Of a DNA stretch of 64,000 bases, positions 43,283 to 53,180 are shown one piece after another; position 1 is the stretch's first letter, and each line of letters opens with the position of its first letter. Source of the DNA: Cryobacterium gelidum. GTDB taxonomy: Bacteria; Actinomycetota; Actinomycetes; Actinomycetales; Microbacteriaceae. A model generated the notes under the pieces. It ran no database searches. It saw nothing but the letters and a program-made list of their open reading frames with translations, and was not told the DNA's origin. Where the stretch lies: contig NZ_SOHL01000006.1 in the NCBI RefSeq assembly GCF_004403985.1, forward strand, positions 1-64,000, written 5' to 3'. Position numbers and translations under genes: made by a program.

Positions 43283-45442
43283 ATGACCTCTGGCCCGATC
43301 ACTCCCCCCGTCGCCGCCGCCCCGCTCGCCGCCCCCCTCGCCGCAAAGAAGCCGCACCGTCGCGTTCACCACAACGATGTTTACATTGACGACTACGAAT
43401 GGTTGCGCGATAAGGACAGCCCCGAGGTCCTCGCCCACCTTGAGGCCGAGAACGGTTACACACAGGCCCGCACCGCCGGCCAGGCATCGCTGCGGCAACA
43501 GATCTTCGACGAAATCAAGAACCGCACCCAGGAGACCGACCTGAGCGTCCCGGTGCGTCGCGGCAGCTTTTGGTACTACACGCGCACCGTGGAGGGCCAG
43601 GAATACGGCATCCACTGCCGGGCGCCCATCAGTGGTCCCGAAGACTGGGTCGCCCCCATCCTCGGCGACACCGACCCGACCAGTCCGGGCCTTCCCGGCG
43701 AGCAAATTCTGCTCGACGACAACATCGAAGCCGAAGGCCACGACTTCTTCTCGCTCGGCAGCTTCGACCTGAGCGAAGATGGCGCCCAGTTGCTTTATGC
43801 GGTCGACGTGGAGGGCGACGAGCGCTACACGATCCGCGTGCGCACCATCGCGACCGGTGAAAACCTGCCCGACACGATCTTGAACACGAGCGCTGGCGCC
43901 CTGTTCGACCCGAGCGGTCGCTACCTCTTCTACACGACCGTCGACGACGCCTGGCGCCCCGACACCGTGTGGCGGCATGAAATCGGCACCGCGCCAGACG
44001 CTGATATGAGCATCTTCCACGAACCCGACGAACGGTTCTGGGTAGGCGTGGGCATCACGCGCAGCCGCAGGTTCCTCATGATCGAGGCCGGCTCGAGTGT
44101 CACGACCGAATCCTGGGTGCTCGACGCAAACGAGCCGACCGGGGACTTCACCGTGGTCTGGCCGCGGCAGGACAATACGGAATACGACGTTGAGCATGCC
44201 GTGATCGATGGAGAAGACCGCCTGCTGATCGTGCACAACGGCGGTGGTGCGATCAATTTCGAGCTGGTCAGCGTGGCAGCACGAGACCCGCAGGGTGAGC
44301 AGCGGATGCTGCTGCCGCACGACCCGCAGATCCGCCTCGAAAGCGTTGACGCCTTCGCCGATTTTCTCGTCGTGGAGTACCGCCGAGACGGCCTCACGCG
44401 GCTCGCCATCGACCGGCACGACGCGAAAGGTCTCACCGAGCTCGACTTTGACGAGCCATTGTTCGCCGTCGGTTCGGCGGGCAATCCGGAATGGTATCAA
44501 CCGACCATCCGGTTCGGATTCACCAGCTTTGTCACCCCCTCGACGGTGTACGACCTCGTCGTGGCAACCGGCGAGAGGCGCCTGCTCAAGCAGCAGCCCG
44601 TGCTCGGCGGCTACGACCCGGCCCGCTACGAGCAGCGCCGCGAGTGGGCCACCGCCGAGGACGGCACCCGCGTGCCGATCTCACTGGTCTATCGCCGCGA
44701 CCTCGTCACGCCCGGCGCACCGGCACCGACCCTGCTCTACGGCTACGGATCGTACGAGCACAGCATCGATCCCGGGTTCGGCATCGCCCGGCTCAGCCTG
44801 CTCGACCGCGGTATGGTCTTCGCCATCGCGCACGTGCGCGGCGGCGGCGAACTGGGGCGCACCTGGTACGAAAATGGAAAAACCACGACTAAGCGCAACA
44901 CCTTCACCGACTTCGTGGCCTGCGCCCGGCACTTGATCGATACAGGCTTCACCACTCCGGCTCAGCTGGTCGCCGAGGGTGGAAGCGCCGGCGGGCTGCT
45001 GATGGGCGCCGTCGCCAACCTCGCGCCCGAGCTGTTTTCCGGCATCCTCGCCGAGGTTCCATTTGTCGATGCGCTCACCTCTATTCTCGACCCCTCCCTG
45101 CCGTTGACCGTGATCGAATGGGACGAATGGGGCGATCCCCTGCACGATGCCGCGGTGTATGCCTACATGAAGTCGTACTCCCCCGTCGAGAACGTGCGCG
45201 CCGTCACCTACCCGGCAATTTTGGCCGTGACCAGCTTGAACGATACCCGAGTGCTCTATGTCGAGCCGGCTAAGTGGGTGGCGAAGCTGCGCGAAGTGGG
45301 CGCGGACGCCCTGCTCAAGACCGAAATGTCGGCCGGCCACGGTGGGGTCTCCGGTCGGTACAGCGCTTGGCACGAGCGTGCGTTCAACTACGCCTGGGTG
45401 CTCGACGCCGCCGGCCTGAACGCCTCAGAGAGCGACAAGTAG
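43283..45442 (+). CDS. ptrB: Oligopeptidase B (S9 prolyl oligopeptidase family)
   Basis: A 719-residue cytoplasmic serine peptidase that cuts peptides after basic residues. The N-terminal part (about 25-430) is the seven-bladed propeller. The catalytic part has Ser in EGGSAGGLLMGA, Asp in SLNDTRVLYVEP and His in MSAGHGGVSGRY. The acidic region IEWDEWGDP is typical of oligopeptidase B. I choose ATG 43283; the GTG at 43247 is an alternative. It is upstream of the SNF2 gene by four bases. Confidence 0.92.
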   Translation: MTSGPITPPVAAAPLAAPLAAKKPHRRVHHNDVYIDDYEWLRDKDSPEVLAHLEAENGYTQARTAGQASLRQQIFDEIKNRTQETDLSVPVRRGSFWYYTRTVEGQEYGIHCRAPISGPEDWVAPILGDTDPTSPGLPGEQILLDDNIEAEGHDFFSLGSFDLSEDGAQLLYAVDVEGDERYTIRVRTIATGENLPDTILNTSAGALFDPSGRYLFYTTVDDAWRPDTVWRHEIGTAPDADMSIFHEPDERFWVGVGITRSRRFLMIEAGSSVTTESWVLDANEPTGDFTVVWPRQDNTEYDVEHAVIDGEDRLLIVHNGGGAINFELVSVAARDPQGEQRMLLPHDPQIRLESVDAFADFLVVEYRRDGLTRLAIDRHDAKGLTELDFDEPLFAVGSAGNPEWYQPTIRFGFTSFVTPSTVYDLVVATGERRLLKQQPVLGGYDPARYEQRREWATAEDGTRVPISLVYRRDLVTPGAPAPTLLYGYGSYEHSIDPGFGIARLSLLDRGMVFAIAHVRGGGELGRTWYENGKTTTKRNTFTDFVACARHLIDTGFTTPAQLVAEGGSAGGLLMGAVANLAPELFSGILAEVPFVDALTSILDPSLPLTVIEWDEWGDPLHDAAVYAYMKSYSPVENVRAVTYPAILAVTSLNDTRVLYVEPAKWVAKLREVGADALLKTEMSAGHGGVSGRYSAWHERAFNYAWVLDAAGLNASESDK

Positions 45443-45446
45443 GGGA

Positions 45447-48176
45447 ATGACGGATTCGGCGGGTGCCCCGGCGAATGGGCCCGACGGGACCGCGGCCTGG
45501 AAGCGGCTGGTACTGCCGGGGGAACCGCCGCACGGCGCATCCGCTCTGCCACGGATCGGCAATTTCGGCCAACCCCGGCCGTCAGCGACCGGGCCGAAGG
45601 TACCGATGGGGCTGCAGTTCGAGCTGCGTGAGCAGACTCCACGCACCAACGACCGCTGGCGTGGGCCGACCGCCAAACCGGTGAAGACCCTCGCGGCCGG
45701 CCACGGCGATTTTCGGCTCGGCGTGCGGCCGGTCATCCAGAATGCCAATGGTAATTGGGTGCGCAGCAACGTCACGTGGAGCCACCTCACCTTTCAGTTG
45801 AACCGGTTCAACCTCGACCCCGAACATCACCGTTGGATCTCCCAGTTCGCCGCCCTCTACAAGGCCGTGCGCGAGGTCTACACGAGCCAGGAAACCGACT
45901 GGATCTATCTCGACAATTTCACCAGCCCGCTGCTCTGGCCGCTTCTGCGTGAGGCCGAGCAGCTCGGCATCGGTTTCGTCGGCAGCAAGAAAGACGTCTC
46001 CGTGCGGGTCGGGTCGCTCGCTGAGATCAGCCTGGACGTCTCCCAGGCGGATGCTGCCGGCCCGCTGGTATTGCAAGCTCGCCTGCACATCGACGACACC
46101 GGGCATCCGCTCGAGGCCGCCGGAATCATCGCGGGCCACGGGGTCTACAGCGCGCGGTTCGGCACCCCGACCGTGTTCACCCTGGCGCCGACGGCTGGTC
46201 CGCTAAGCGCTGAGCAGCGTCATCTGGTCGGGCAGGTCGATGCGGCAGCGGTTCCCGCGGCCGACACGGCCGAGTTTCTTGGGACCGTCTACCCATCCTT
46301 GCAACGCTCGGTCGCGGTCACCAGCTTGGATGCCTCCGTGCGTTTTCCCGAGGTCCTCCCCCATAATCTCGAACGCACCGAAGTGCCGCACCTCGTGATC
46401 ACGACGGTGGAGACCGACCAGCGGGACTGGTTCGACCTCGGCGTCATCGTCACGGTGGGCGCGATCACCGTGCCGTTCGGGCCGCTGTTCAAGGCCCTCG
46501 CGAAGGGCCAGACCCGCCTGAAGCTGGTCGACAACAGCTTTCTCTCGCTCGAACAGCCCGAGTTCGAGCAGCTGCACGAACTGATCAACGAAGCCCGCGC
46601 ACTTCAGGAATGGGAGACCGGCCTGCGCATCAGCCGCTACCAGGCCAGCCTATGGAGCGATTTTGAGGATCTCGCCGATGAAACCGTGCCGGCCACGTCG
46701 TGGCGGGCGGCCGCCGCAGGCCTCAAAGACCTGGCCGGGATCGACGCGGTTCCGCTGCCTGCAGGTGTGCAGGCGATCCTCCGCCCATATCAACAGGAGG
46801 GGTTCGCCTGGCTCGCATTTCTCTGGAAGCACCAGCTCGGCGGGGTGCTCGCCGACGATATGGGGCTCGGCAAGACGCTGCAGACCCTGGCGGCACTGGT
46901 GCACGCGACCGAGTCGACGTTGACATTTCCATTACCAGGGCCATTCCTGGTTGTGGCACCGACATCCGTGGTGGCGAACTGGCTGAACGAGGCAACCCGA
47001 TTCACGCCCGGACTGCAAGTGCGCACACTCACGGCCACCGAGTCCAAGAGCCGCCGGCTCATAGCGGATGCCGCGGCCGACGTCGACGTACTCGTCACCT
47101 CGTACGCATTGTTCCGTCTCGATTTCGACGCGTACCAGGCGGTGACCTGGGCCGGCCTCATTCTCGATGAGGCGCAATTCGTGAAGAACCGCACGAGCCG
47201 CGCCTACGCCTGCGCGAAGGAGCTGAACACGCCGTTCAAACTGGCTATCACTGGCACTCCGCTGGAGAACAACCTGATGGACCTGTGGTCGCTGTTCAGC
47301 ATCGTCGCACCGGGCCTGTTTGCATCGTCACGCAAATTCATCGAGGACTACGTGCGGCCGGTGACCCTCGGATCGAGCCCGGAGCGGCTCGCGAAGCTGC
47401 GGCGGCGCATCCGCCCGCTGATTTTGCGCCGCACCAAGGAGGTCGTGGCCCGCGACCTGCCGGCCAAGCAGGAGCAGGAGCTGCAGATCGCGCTGAACCC
47501 GGCGCACCAGAAGCTCTACGATACGTTTCTGCAGAGGGAACGGCAGAAGCTCTACGGCTTGATCGAGGAGCTCGACAAGAACCGATTCATCATTTTTCGT
47601 TCGCTCACCCTGCTGCGGCTGCTGAGCCTCGATGCCTCACTCGTCGACAAGAAGTATGCGGGTGTGCGCTCGAGCAAGCTTGACGCCCTGTTTGAGCAGC
47701 TCGACGATGTCATCGCCGAGGGACACAAGGCGCTCATCTTCAGCCAGTTCACGTCGTTCTTGAAGCTCGCCGCTGCCCGGCTCGACGCGCAGGGAGTTCC
47801 GTATTGCTACCTCGACGGGTCGACACTGCGGCGCAGCGAGGTGATCGACCGGTTCAAGAGCGGAGTGGCACCGGTGTTTCTGATCAGCCTCAAAGCCGGC
47901 GGCTTCGGTCTCAACCTGACCGAAGCCGACTATGTCTTTCTGCTCGACCCGTGGTGGAACCCGCAGGCTGAGGCGCAGGCCGTTGACCGCACCCACCGCA
48001 TCGGCCAGACTCGCAACGTGATGGTCTACCGGCTGGTCGCCACCGGCACCATCGAGGAGAAGGTTGTGGCGCTCCAGAAGCAGAAATCTCAGTTGTTCAC
48101 CGCGGTGCTCGACGACGACGCCATGTTCAGCAGTGCGCTGACCGCCGACGATATTCGCGGGCTGCTCGAGCCCTGA
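45447..48176 (+). CDS. SNF2-family helicase/ATPase
   Basis: A 909-residue Swi2/Snf2 DNA translocase. Helicase motif I is DDMGLGKTLQTL (about residue 470), motif II is ILDEAQFVKN, motif III is LAITGTPLENNLMDLWSLF, and motifs V-VI are LKAGGFGLNLTEADYVFLLDPWWNP and DRTHRIGQTRNVMVYRL. The N-terminal 440 residues are a non-catalytic region with no SWIM zinc finger seen. Such proteins remodel protein-DNA complexes or work with HepA/RapA-like roles; partners unknown. Confidence 0.95.
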   Translation: MTDSAGAPANGPDGTAAWKRLVLPGEPPHGASALPRIGNFGQPRPSATGPKVPMGLQFELREQTPRTNDRWRGPTAKPVKTLAAGHGDFRLGVRPVIQNANGNWVRSNVTWSHLTFQLNRFNLDPEHHRWISQFAALYKAVREVYTSQETDWIYLDNFTSPLLWPLLREAEQLGIGFVGSKKDVSVRVGSLAEISLDVSQADAAGPLVLQARLHIDDTGHPLEAAGIIAGHGVYSARFGTPTVFTLAPTAGPLSAEQRHLVGQVDAAAVPAADTAEFLGTVYPSLQRSVAVTSLDASVRFPEVLPHNLERTEVPHLVITTVETDQRDWFDLGVIVTVGAITVPFGPLFKALAKGQTRLKLVDNSFLSLEQPEFEQLHELINEARALQEWETGLRISRYQASLWSDFEDLADETVPATSWRAAAAGLKDLAGIDAVPLPAGVQAILRPYQQEGFAWLAFLWKHQLGGVLADDMGLGKTLQTLAALVHATESTLTFPLPGPFLVVAPTSVVANWLNEATRFTPGLQVRTLTATESKSRRLIADAAADVDVLVTSYALFRLDFDAYQAVTWAGLILDEAQFVKNRTSRAYACAKELNTPFKLAITGTPLENNLMDLWSLFSIVAPGLFASSRKFIEDYVRPVTLGSSPERLAKLRRRIRPLILRRTKEVVARDLPAKQEQELQIALNPAHQKLYDTFLQRERQKLYGLIEELDKNRFIIFRSLTLLRLLSLDASLVDKKYAGVRSSKLDALFEQLDDVIAEGHKALIFSQFTSFLKLAAARLDAQGVPYCYLDGSTLRRSEVIDRFKSGVAPVFLISLKAGGFGLNLTEADYVFLLDPWWNPQAEAQAVDRTHRIGQTRNVMVYRLVATGTIEEKVVALQKQKSQLFTAVLDDDAMFSSALTADDIRGLLEP

Positions 48177-48184
48177 TCGGAGGG

Positions 48185-49210
48185 TTAGACGTCGCTCGAA
48201 GCTGCCCACAGGTTGATGCCGTTGTCGACGGCGTGCACGTCGATCGCGGCCAATTCCTCGGCGCTGAACTCGAGGTGCTGCAGTGCCGCCACGTTCGTCT
48301 CGAGCTGGGCGACCGACGATGCCCCGATCAGGGCACTGGTCACCGCGGAGTTGCGCAGCACCCAGGCCAGGGCCATCTGGGCGAGCGACTGACCGCGCTC
48401 GGATGCGATCTCGGTCAACGCCCGGATGTGGGTCAGCGCCTCGGTACTCACCATGGATTTCTTCGCCGAACCCTCACGCGCCACACGCGAGTCCGCCGGG
48501 ATGCCCCCGAGGTAGCGGTCGGTGAGCAGCCCCTGGGCCAGCGGCGAGAAGGCGATGCAGCCGGCACCGATGTCGTCGAGCGTGTCAAGCAGGTCGTTTT
48601 CGACCCACCGGTTGAACATGGAGTAGGACGGCTGGTGGATCAGCAGCGGCGTGCCCAGGTCGGCCAAGATAGCGGCGGCCTCCCTGGTGCGCTCGGGCGA
48701 GTAGGAGGAGATGCCGGCGTAGAGGGCGCGGCCGCTCGTGACGGCGGTGTGCAGTGCCCCCATCGTCTCCTCGAGCGGGGTGTCGGGGTCGGCGCGGTGG
48801 GAGTAGAAAATGTCGACATAGTCGACGCCCATACGGCCGAGGGACTGGTCGAGGCTCGACAACAGGTACTTGCGGGAGCCGAAGTTGCCGTAGGGACCCG
48901 GCCACATGTCGTATCCGGCCTTGGTTGAAAGCACGACCTCATCGCGGTGGGCGGCAAAATCCTCACGAAATAGCTGGCCGAAGTTTGTTTCGGCCGAACC
49001 GTAGGGAGGCCCATAGTTGTTGGCAAGGTCGAAGTGGGTGATGCCCAGGTCGAAGGCCCGACGCAGAATGGCCCGCTGCGTTGCGAGCGGCTTGTCATCG
49101 CCGAAGTTTTGCCAGAGTCCGAGCGAAATGGAAGGAAGTTTGAGGCCGCTGCGCCCGGCGCGGCGGTACGGCATGGACTCGTATCGGGATTCATTCGGAA
49201 GATAGGTCAT
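48185..49210 (-). CDS. Aldo/keto reductase, YghZ/glyceraldehyde-3-P reductase type
   Basis: A 341-residue NADPH-dependent reductase of the AKR14-like group. The catalytic set is Asp in HFDLANNYGPPYGSAE, Tyr in the same block, Lys in VVLSTKAGYDMWPGPYG and His in YSHRADPDTP. SMVSTEALTHIRAL and the tail HLEFSAEELAAID are typical. Homologues reduce L-glyceraldehyde-3-phosphate and methylglyoxal. Its stop is eight bases from the SNF2 stop on the other strand. Confidence 0.9.
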   Translation of the reverse strand: MTYLPNESRYESMPYRRAGRSGLKLPSISLGLWQNFGDDKPLATQRAILRRAFDLGITHFDLANNYGPPYGSAETNFGQLFREDFAAHRDEVVLSTKAGYDMWPGPYGNFGSRKYLLSSLDQSLGRMGVDYVDIFYSHRADPDTPLEETMGALHTAVTSGRALYAGISSYSPERTREAAAILADLGTPLLIHQPSYSMFNRWVENDLLDTLDDIGAGCIAFSPLAQGLLTDRYLGGIPADSRVAREGSAKKSMVSTEALTHIRALTEIASERGQSLAQMALAWVLRNSAVTSALIGASSVAQLETNVAALQHLEFSAEELAAIDVHAVDNGINLWAASSDV

Positions 49211-49262
49211 CCCACCATGATCGCATCCTCAGCGCCGTGTTCGGGCGCGGTCGGGCAATCGA

Positions 49263-50021
49263 TCAGTGCTCGGCTTTGCTCCCGAGCTGTGTGGCGTCGA
49301 CGTGATCGCGCAGATAGTCGGCGAATCCCGCTGGAGCACGTCCGACCCGTCGCCCCGACGTCAACACCGGAATCAGCGCGGTGCGGGCCTCTGACACCGC
49401 GAGGTCGCGTAGCGAGGCCACCAGCAGCACGTCTTCATCGCGGTCGACCGGTGCAAACTCGCCGGCGGCGAGGTAGAGGTCGGCTCGTACGCCTAGATTG
49501 GCGCCGTGAACGTGCGGATGCCCCTCATCAATCGTGTGCAGGGCCTCCCAGCGCCGCAGCTCGGTGACGGCCAGATCGTTGTCGGGCTGCACCGTTCCGA
49601 GCACGAGTTCGGCACCGTTGCGGGCCAGCGCCAGCTGGGTCACCAGCCAGTTCGGCGGCACGGCCGAGTCCGCATCGGTGGTGGCGATCCAGATACCCGC
49701 AGCGGATGCCGCGACATCCGTTCGTGAATGCAGCGGCAGGTCCAGCGCGTGCCGAATACCGACGCGGCGAGCCACTCCAACGGCTCCAGCCTCGATCTCG
49801 TGGCAGCTGAAGTTTGTCCAGTGTGCGGCTACTCGCGCTGACAGGTCGGTGCAGCGATCGAGCACCAGAAGCACGAACACTCGTGGTCGGTCCGGCTCGG
49901 GCACGGCGCTCAGCGCGTCGATCGCCGCGGTGAGCGCGCTCAAACAGCGTGGCAGCAACAGCTCCTCATTGCGCACGGGAACGACGATCGCTACGACGTC
50001 GATAGAAACGAGACTGATCAC
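49263..50021 (-). CDS. Family 2 glycosyltransferase
   Basis: A 252-residue GT-A enzyme. It begins VDVVAIVVPVRNEELLLPRCLSALTAA and has the DxD-like IATTDADSAVPPNWL and the GTVQPDNDLAVTELRRWE region. There are no membrane segments, so it acts on a soluble or loosely bound acceptor. Its start overlaps the stop of the PIG-L/methyltransferase gene by four bases. It is the last of the three-gene operon. Confidence 0.9.
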   Translation of the reverse strand: MISLVSIDVVAIVVPVRNEELLLPRCLSALTAAIDALSAVPEPDRPRVFVLLVLDRCTDLSARVAAHWTNFSCHEIEAGAVGVARRVGIRHALDLPLHSRTDVAASAAGIWIATTDADSAVPPNWLVTQLALARNGAELVLGTVQPDNDLAVTELRRWEALHTIDEGHPHVHGANLGVRADLYLAAGEFAPVDRDEDVLLVASLRDLAVSEARTALIPVLTSGRRVGRAPAGFADYLRDHVDATQLGSKAEH

Positions 50022-51463
50022 GGAACCAGCCCGCCGCGCTGGGCTACCGACAGGGCCGGGCGCGGCTCGTAAACCTCGAGCACGAAGTCACGTTCAAGGT
50101 GGTGCACGGTGCGCTGCAGCCCAACCACGCGGGTGAGCTGGGTGTGCACCGCGTCACCGGTGAGCGGATGTTCCGCAACCGGATGCCGCCAGTGACAGGC
50201 CACGAGCACTCCATTCGGAGCGAGGCTGGCCCGGCACCGTTCGAGCAGGCGGCGCAGATCGTTCGCGGAACAGTAATAACCGACCTCTGACATTACGATG
50301 AGGTCAAACGTACCGTCCGGCCACTCCCCCGGCACCGTGCGGCACTCAAAGGTGACACCCGGCCGGCCAGCCAGCCGTTCGCGGGCTATGGTGAGCGGCT
50401 CCTCAACCAGGTCGATGCACAACAGGGTGTCACAGTACTCGGCGAGTTCGGCCGTCAGCACTCCGGTCGAGCAGCCCAGCTCAAGCGCGGCAGAGAAGCG
50501 CTGACGCGGGAGGGCCGCGATCAATGCGGAGCGTTTGCGTTTCTCATACCAACGGGATTCAAATCCCCACGGGTCGGGACCCGATGCATAGACACCCTCG
50601 AAGAACCCGGCGGTGAGGGTCTGATTCGGGTCGGCCCGGACGCGAGGGGGGCGATTCGCCGGTTTTCGTGCGCGAGCGGGCCGGGGCGGGGCATCCGCCG
50701 CTCCGTTCAGAGTCATCTCGAGGAGCGTTTCGTAGTCCCGCGCGAAGTGCGCTCGAAAGCCAGCCGGAACGATCTCTTCATCGCCGAGGGAATCCGACAG
50801 GGGCCCCACCTGGCTGCGATGAAATGCGAGAGCTCGAGCCTTGACCTTACGCTCGGCGGGAAGCAGGTTGAACAAACGCACGGCCGCCTCCGACCAGACC
50901 GCAGCGTCGGGGGTCGACCAGTGCCAGGCCCAGATCGGATACTCGAACAGGCGCGCACCGCGTTCTCGCGCCGCGCGCTCGGCCGCCGCACTGGCCGCTG
51001 CATGATCCGGATGCTTATCGGCTCGCCACGGCGATACAACCCAGGTGGATCCACCCGCCTCACCGATCGCCTCAACGATTTCTTCCGCGGCGATTCCTAC
51101 ATGCTCGGCCAGTTCGCCGTCGGGAAGCTCCAACAGGTGAACCCGGGCGTTGGGAGCGAGGTGAGCGAGGGCATCCGTCACCTCGATGCGGCGAATTTGT
51201 GCGAGTCGCGCCGGATCATGGGTCGGTGACTGTGGGTGAGACGCCTCGCCGTTACTCAGCACTATGACCACGATTGGCAGCCCGAGCCCGGCGACATGAG
51301 TGATGAGTCCACCGACGCCAAGACTCTCGTCGTCGGGATGCGCCGACACCACGACAAGTCGTTTTAGCCCGTCGAGGTCCAGCGAAGCGAAGCGATCGGG
51401 CCAGTGAGCTGCCTCCCAGACCTTCTCAGGCGTTCCTTTGTCAGAATGACTGAAAGTCACCAT
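50018..51463 (-). CDS. PIG-L deacetylase fused to NodS-like methyltransferase
   Basis: A 481-residue fusion. The N-terminal half (about residues 35-245) is a zinc LmbE/PIG-L N-deacetylase with SAHPDDESLGVGGLI and KHPDHAAASAAAE. The C-terminal half (about 280-470) is a SAM methyltransferase with TAGFFEGVYASGPDPWGFESRWYE, motif I LELGCSTGVLTAEL and MSEVGYYCSANDL, closely like NodS, the N-methylase of Nod factors. The two activities would free an amine from an acetylated sugar, then methylate it. The product is not known. Overlaps both operon neighbours. Confidence 0.9.
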   Translation of the reverse strand: MVTFSHSDKGTPEKVWEAAHWPDRFASLDLDGLKRLVVVSAHPDDESLGVGGLITHVAGLGLPIVVIVLSNGEASHPQSPTHDPARLAQIRRIEVTDALAHLAPNARVHLLELPDGELAEHVGIAAEEIVEAIGEAGGSTWVVSPWRADKHPDHAAASAAAERAARERGARLFEYPIWAWHWSTPDAAVWSEAAVRLFNLLPAERKVKARALAFHRSQVGPLSDSLGDEEIVPAGFRAHFARDYETLLEMTLNGAADAPPRPARARKPANRPPRVRADPNQTLTAGFFEGVYASGPDPWGFESRWYEKRKRSALIAALPRQRFSAALELGCSTGVLTAELAEYCDTLLCIDLVEEPLTIARERLAGRPGVTFECRTVPGEWPDGTFDLIVMSEVGYYCSANDLRRLLERCRASLAPNGVLVACHWRHPVAEHPLTGDAVHTQLTRVVGLQRTVHHLERDFVLEVYEPRPALSVAQRGGLVP

Positions 51464-52494
51464 GGTGCATTCCCCCTCGCTACGAGCATCCGGCCCAACG
51501 CAGCATCATCGCGTTCGGCATGGTGTTGGCGCACATAAAGCTGCAGGTCGGCCACCCGCTGGGCATGCCGGGCATCGAGCGCGAGCGGAGCCGGCCCCAG
51601 TGCATGCCCGATACGGAATACAACCTCGTCGACCGTTCGGGCAACGAGCGCCCGCACGCGTGCGGCGAGCAGGGAACCAGCTGGCCCGTCAGCCTCGCCG
51701 GCATCAATGGCGAGTGCCGCCGCCCCGAGCGCCAATTTCGACCCGGTCACGGCCACGTCGACCGCGCCGAGGTGGGCGAGTGCAATCTGGTCGGGGGTGC
51801 GGTTCGCGGTGGAATCGTAGAGCGTGCGGGCCATTCCCACGACGCCACCCCACCACACGGCGGCCACGCCGATGCCGCCCCAGGCAAACCCTGGCCGACG
51901 CTGGTACCATCCCTCGTCGCCGACCGGATCGGCGGTGACGGCCGAAAAATCGACGGGGCCGCTCGTCACCTGGCAAAGCCCGCGCGCCACCCAGGCGTCG
52001 TCGTGCACCCTGATGCCCAGATCGCGCAGGTCGACGGCAAACAGACGGCGGCCCAGGTCGCCAGCCGGGCCTGATACGCGAGCCGTCACGAGCGCGTGGC
52101 TGAGTAATCCCGCGAGCGAACACCACGGCTTGATGCCGTCGAGCCGCCACCGGTCGCCGACCCGGGTTGCCGTGACGGCGGGGCCAGCACTCTCCGCCGC
52201 GAACACGCCCCAGGTTTGGTCGGGCCGGGCCGGGTAGCCCGCCTGGTGCAGAATTGCCCGCGCGTCGAGGTGCGCCTCGGCCACCCGCGCCGCCGTGAGG
52301 TCGGCCGCCGCGAGCGTCGACAGTATGTCGAAGAGTTGCGCCGTGTGGCCCTCCCCCGGCCGGGGAACGGCGGCGAGAGTGCTCGCAAGCGTCAGCGCCC
52401 GCCGCGCGTCACCGTTGACTGCGAAGGCAGCGCCAGCGAGGCCACCCTGTGTGCTGCCGCTGTCGGCCCAGAGCACCTTCGATTCACCCGGCAT
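51457..52494 (-). CDS. Acyl-CoA dehydrogenase-like flavoprotein
   Basis: A 345-residue protein with the acyl-CoA dehydrogenase fold: an N-terminal helical part, a middle domain with WGVFAAESAGPAVTATRVGDRWRLDGIKPWCSLAG, and a C-terminal helical bundle with TGSKLALGAAALAID. It is somewhat shorter than usual (about 380), and the catalytic Glu is not certain by eye. It leads the operon with the fused deacetylase/methyltransferase and the GT2 gene (7-bp overlap). It may oxidise a sugar-linked acyl or amine intermediate; inference only. Confidence 0.8.
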   Translation of the reverse strand: MPGESKVLWADSGSTQGGLAGAAFAVNGDARRALTLASTLAAVPRPGEGHTAQLFDILSTLAAADLTAARVAEAHLDARAILHQAGYPARPDQTWGVFAAESAGPAVTATRVGDRWRLDGIKPWCSLAGLLSHALVTARVSGPAGDLGRRLFAVDLRDLGIRVHDDAWVARGLCQVTSGPVDFSAVTADPVGDEGWYQRRPGFAWGGIGVAAVWWGGVVGMARTLYDSTANRTPDQIALAHLGAVDVAVTGSKLALGAAALAIDAGEADGPAGSLLAARVRALVARTVDEVVFRIGHALGPAPLALDARHAQRVADLQLYVRQHHAERDDAALGRMLVARGNAPW

Positions 52495-52538
52495 GTCAAC
52501 CCTTTCCGTTGGCGGCTCCCGAATGGGGGCCCCGAACG

Positions 52539-53027
52539 TCAGGACGCCCGAGACTTCGACGTGGACGAGGAGCGCTTGCGCGGTTTGCGGTTTTCCGCGC
52601 TGACCATCCAGGAGTACTGCTCGAGTTTTTCAATGAACGCGTGCAGAAGGTCGGCGCTCGTGGGGTCTTCCTCGTCGACCTCATCGTGCACCTTACGCAT
52701 GTTGTCGACGGTTGCATCGAGCCGTTCAGTGATCAGCGTGACCGTCTCGGTGGTGTCGACCTCGCCGTCCGGAAACTTCGGGAGGTGCGTCGTTTTGGTG
52801 ACCGTCTCGCTACGGCCATCCGGCATGGCATCGAGGGAGCGCATCCGCTCGGCCACTTCGTCGGAGAACTCGCGCGCATCCATGATGATTTCGTCCAGTT
52901 GCAGGTGGAGGTCTCGAAAGTTCTTGCCGACGACGCTCCAGTGCGCCTGCTTGCCCTGAACGTGCAGTTCGATCATGTCGACGAGAACGGACTGCAGGTT
53001 GTTGCTGAGTCTTTCGGAGGCTTGCAT
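52539..53027 (-). CDS. dps: Dps-family ferritin-like protein
   Basis: A 162-residue Dps/ferritin-like protein that stores iron and protects DNA from oxidation. Ferroxidase residues are in HVQGKQAHWSVVGKNFRDLHLQLDEIIMDAREFSDEVAERM (His and Asp/Glu of the dimer interface). The C-terminal tail is rich in Lys, Arg and Ser (KPRKRSSSTSKSRAS), as for DNA-binding Dps. Start at ATG 53027 with GGAAGG; longer frames are not needed. Confidence 0.93.
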   Translation of the reverse strand: MQASERLSNNLQSVLVDMIELHVQGKQAHWSVVGKNFRDLHLQLDEIIMDAREFSDEVAERMRSLDAMPDGRSETVTKTTHLPKFPDGEVDTTETVTLITERLDATVDNMRKVHDEVDEEDPTSADLLHAFIEKLEQYSWMVSAENRKPRKRSSSTSKSRAS

Positions 53028-53180
53028 GGTGACCTTCCAATCGGGGGGAATTTGCATCGAGACCATATCACCGCGGAAGATTCTGGGGCACAATGCCAGT
53101 AGCCCGACCGAGGGTCGCAGACCCGAAGTGCGGCCCCCGGGTTTTCGGGCAGCAGGTGCAAGCACGCATCTCGCGGCAGG

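Noticed and set aside
10311-52494. A complete Nod factor pathway
   Set aside because: The NodA-like gene is 39 kb from the deacetylase/methyltransferase/GT2 operon, the GT2 lacks NodC-like membrane segments, and no NodC-type chitin synthase is seen.
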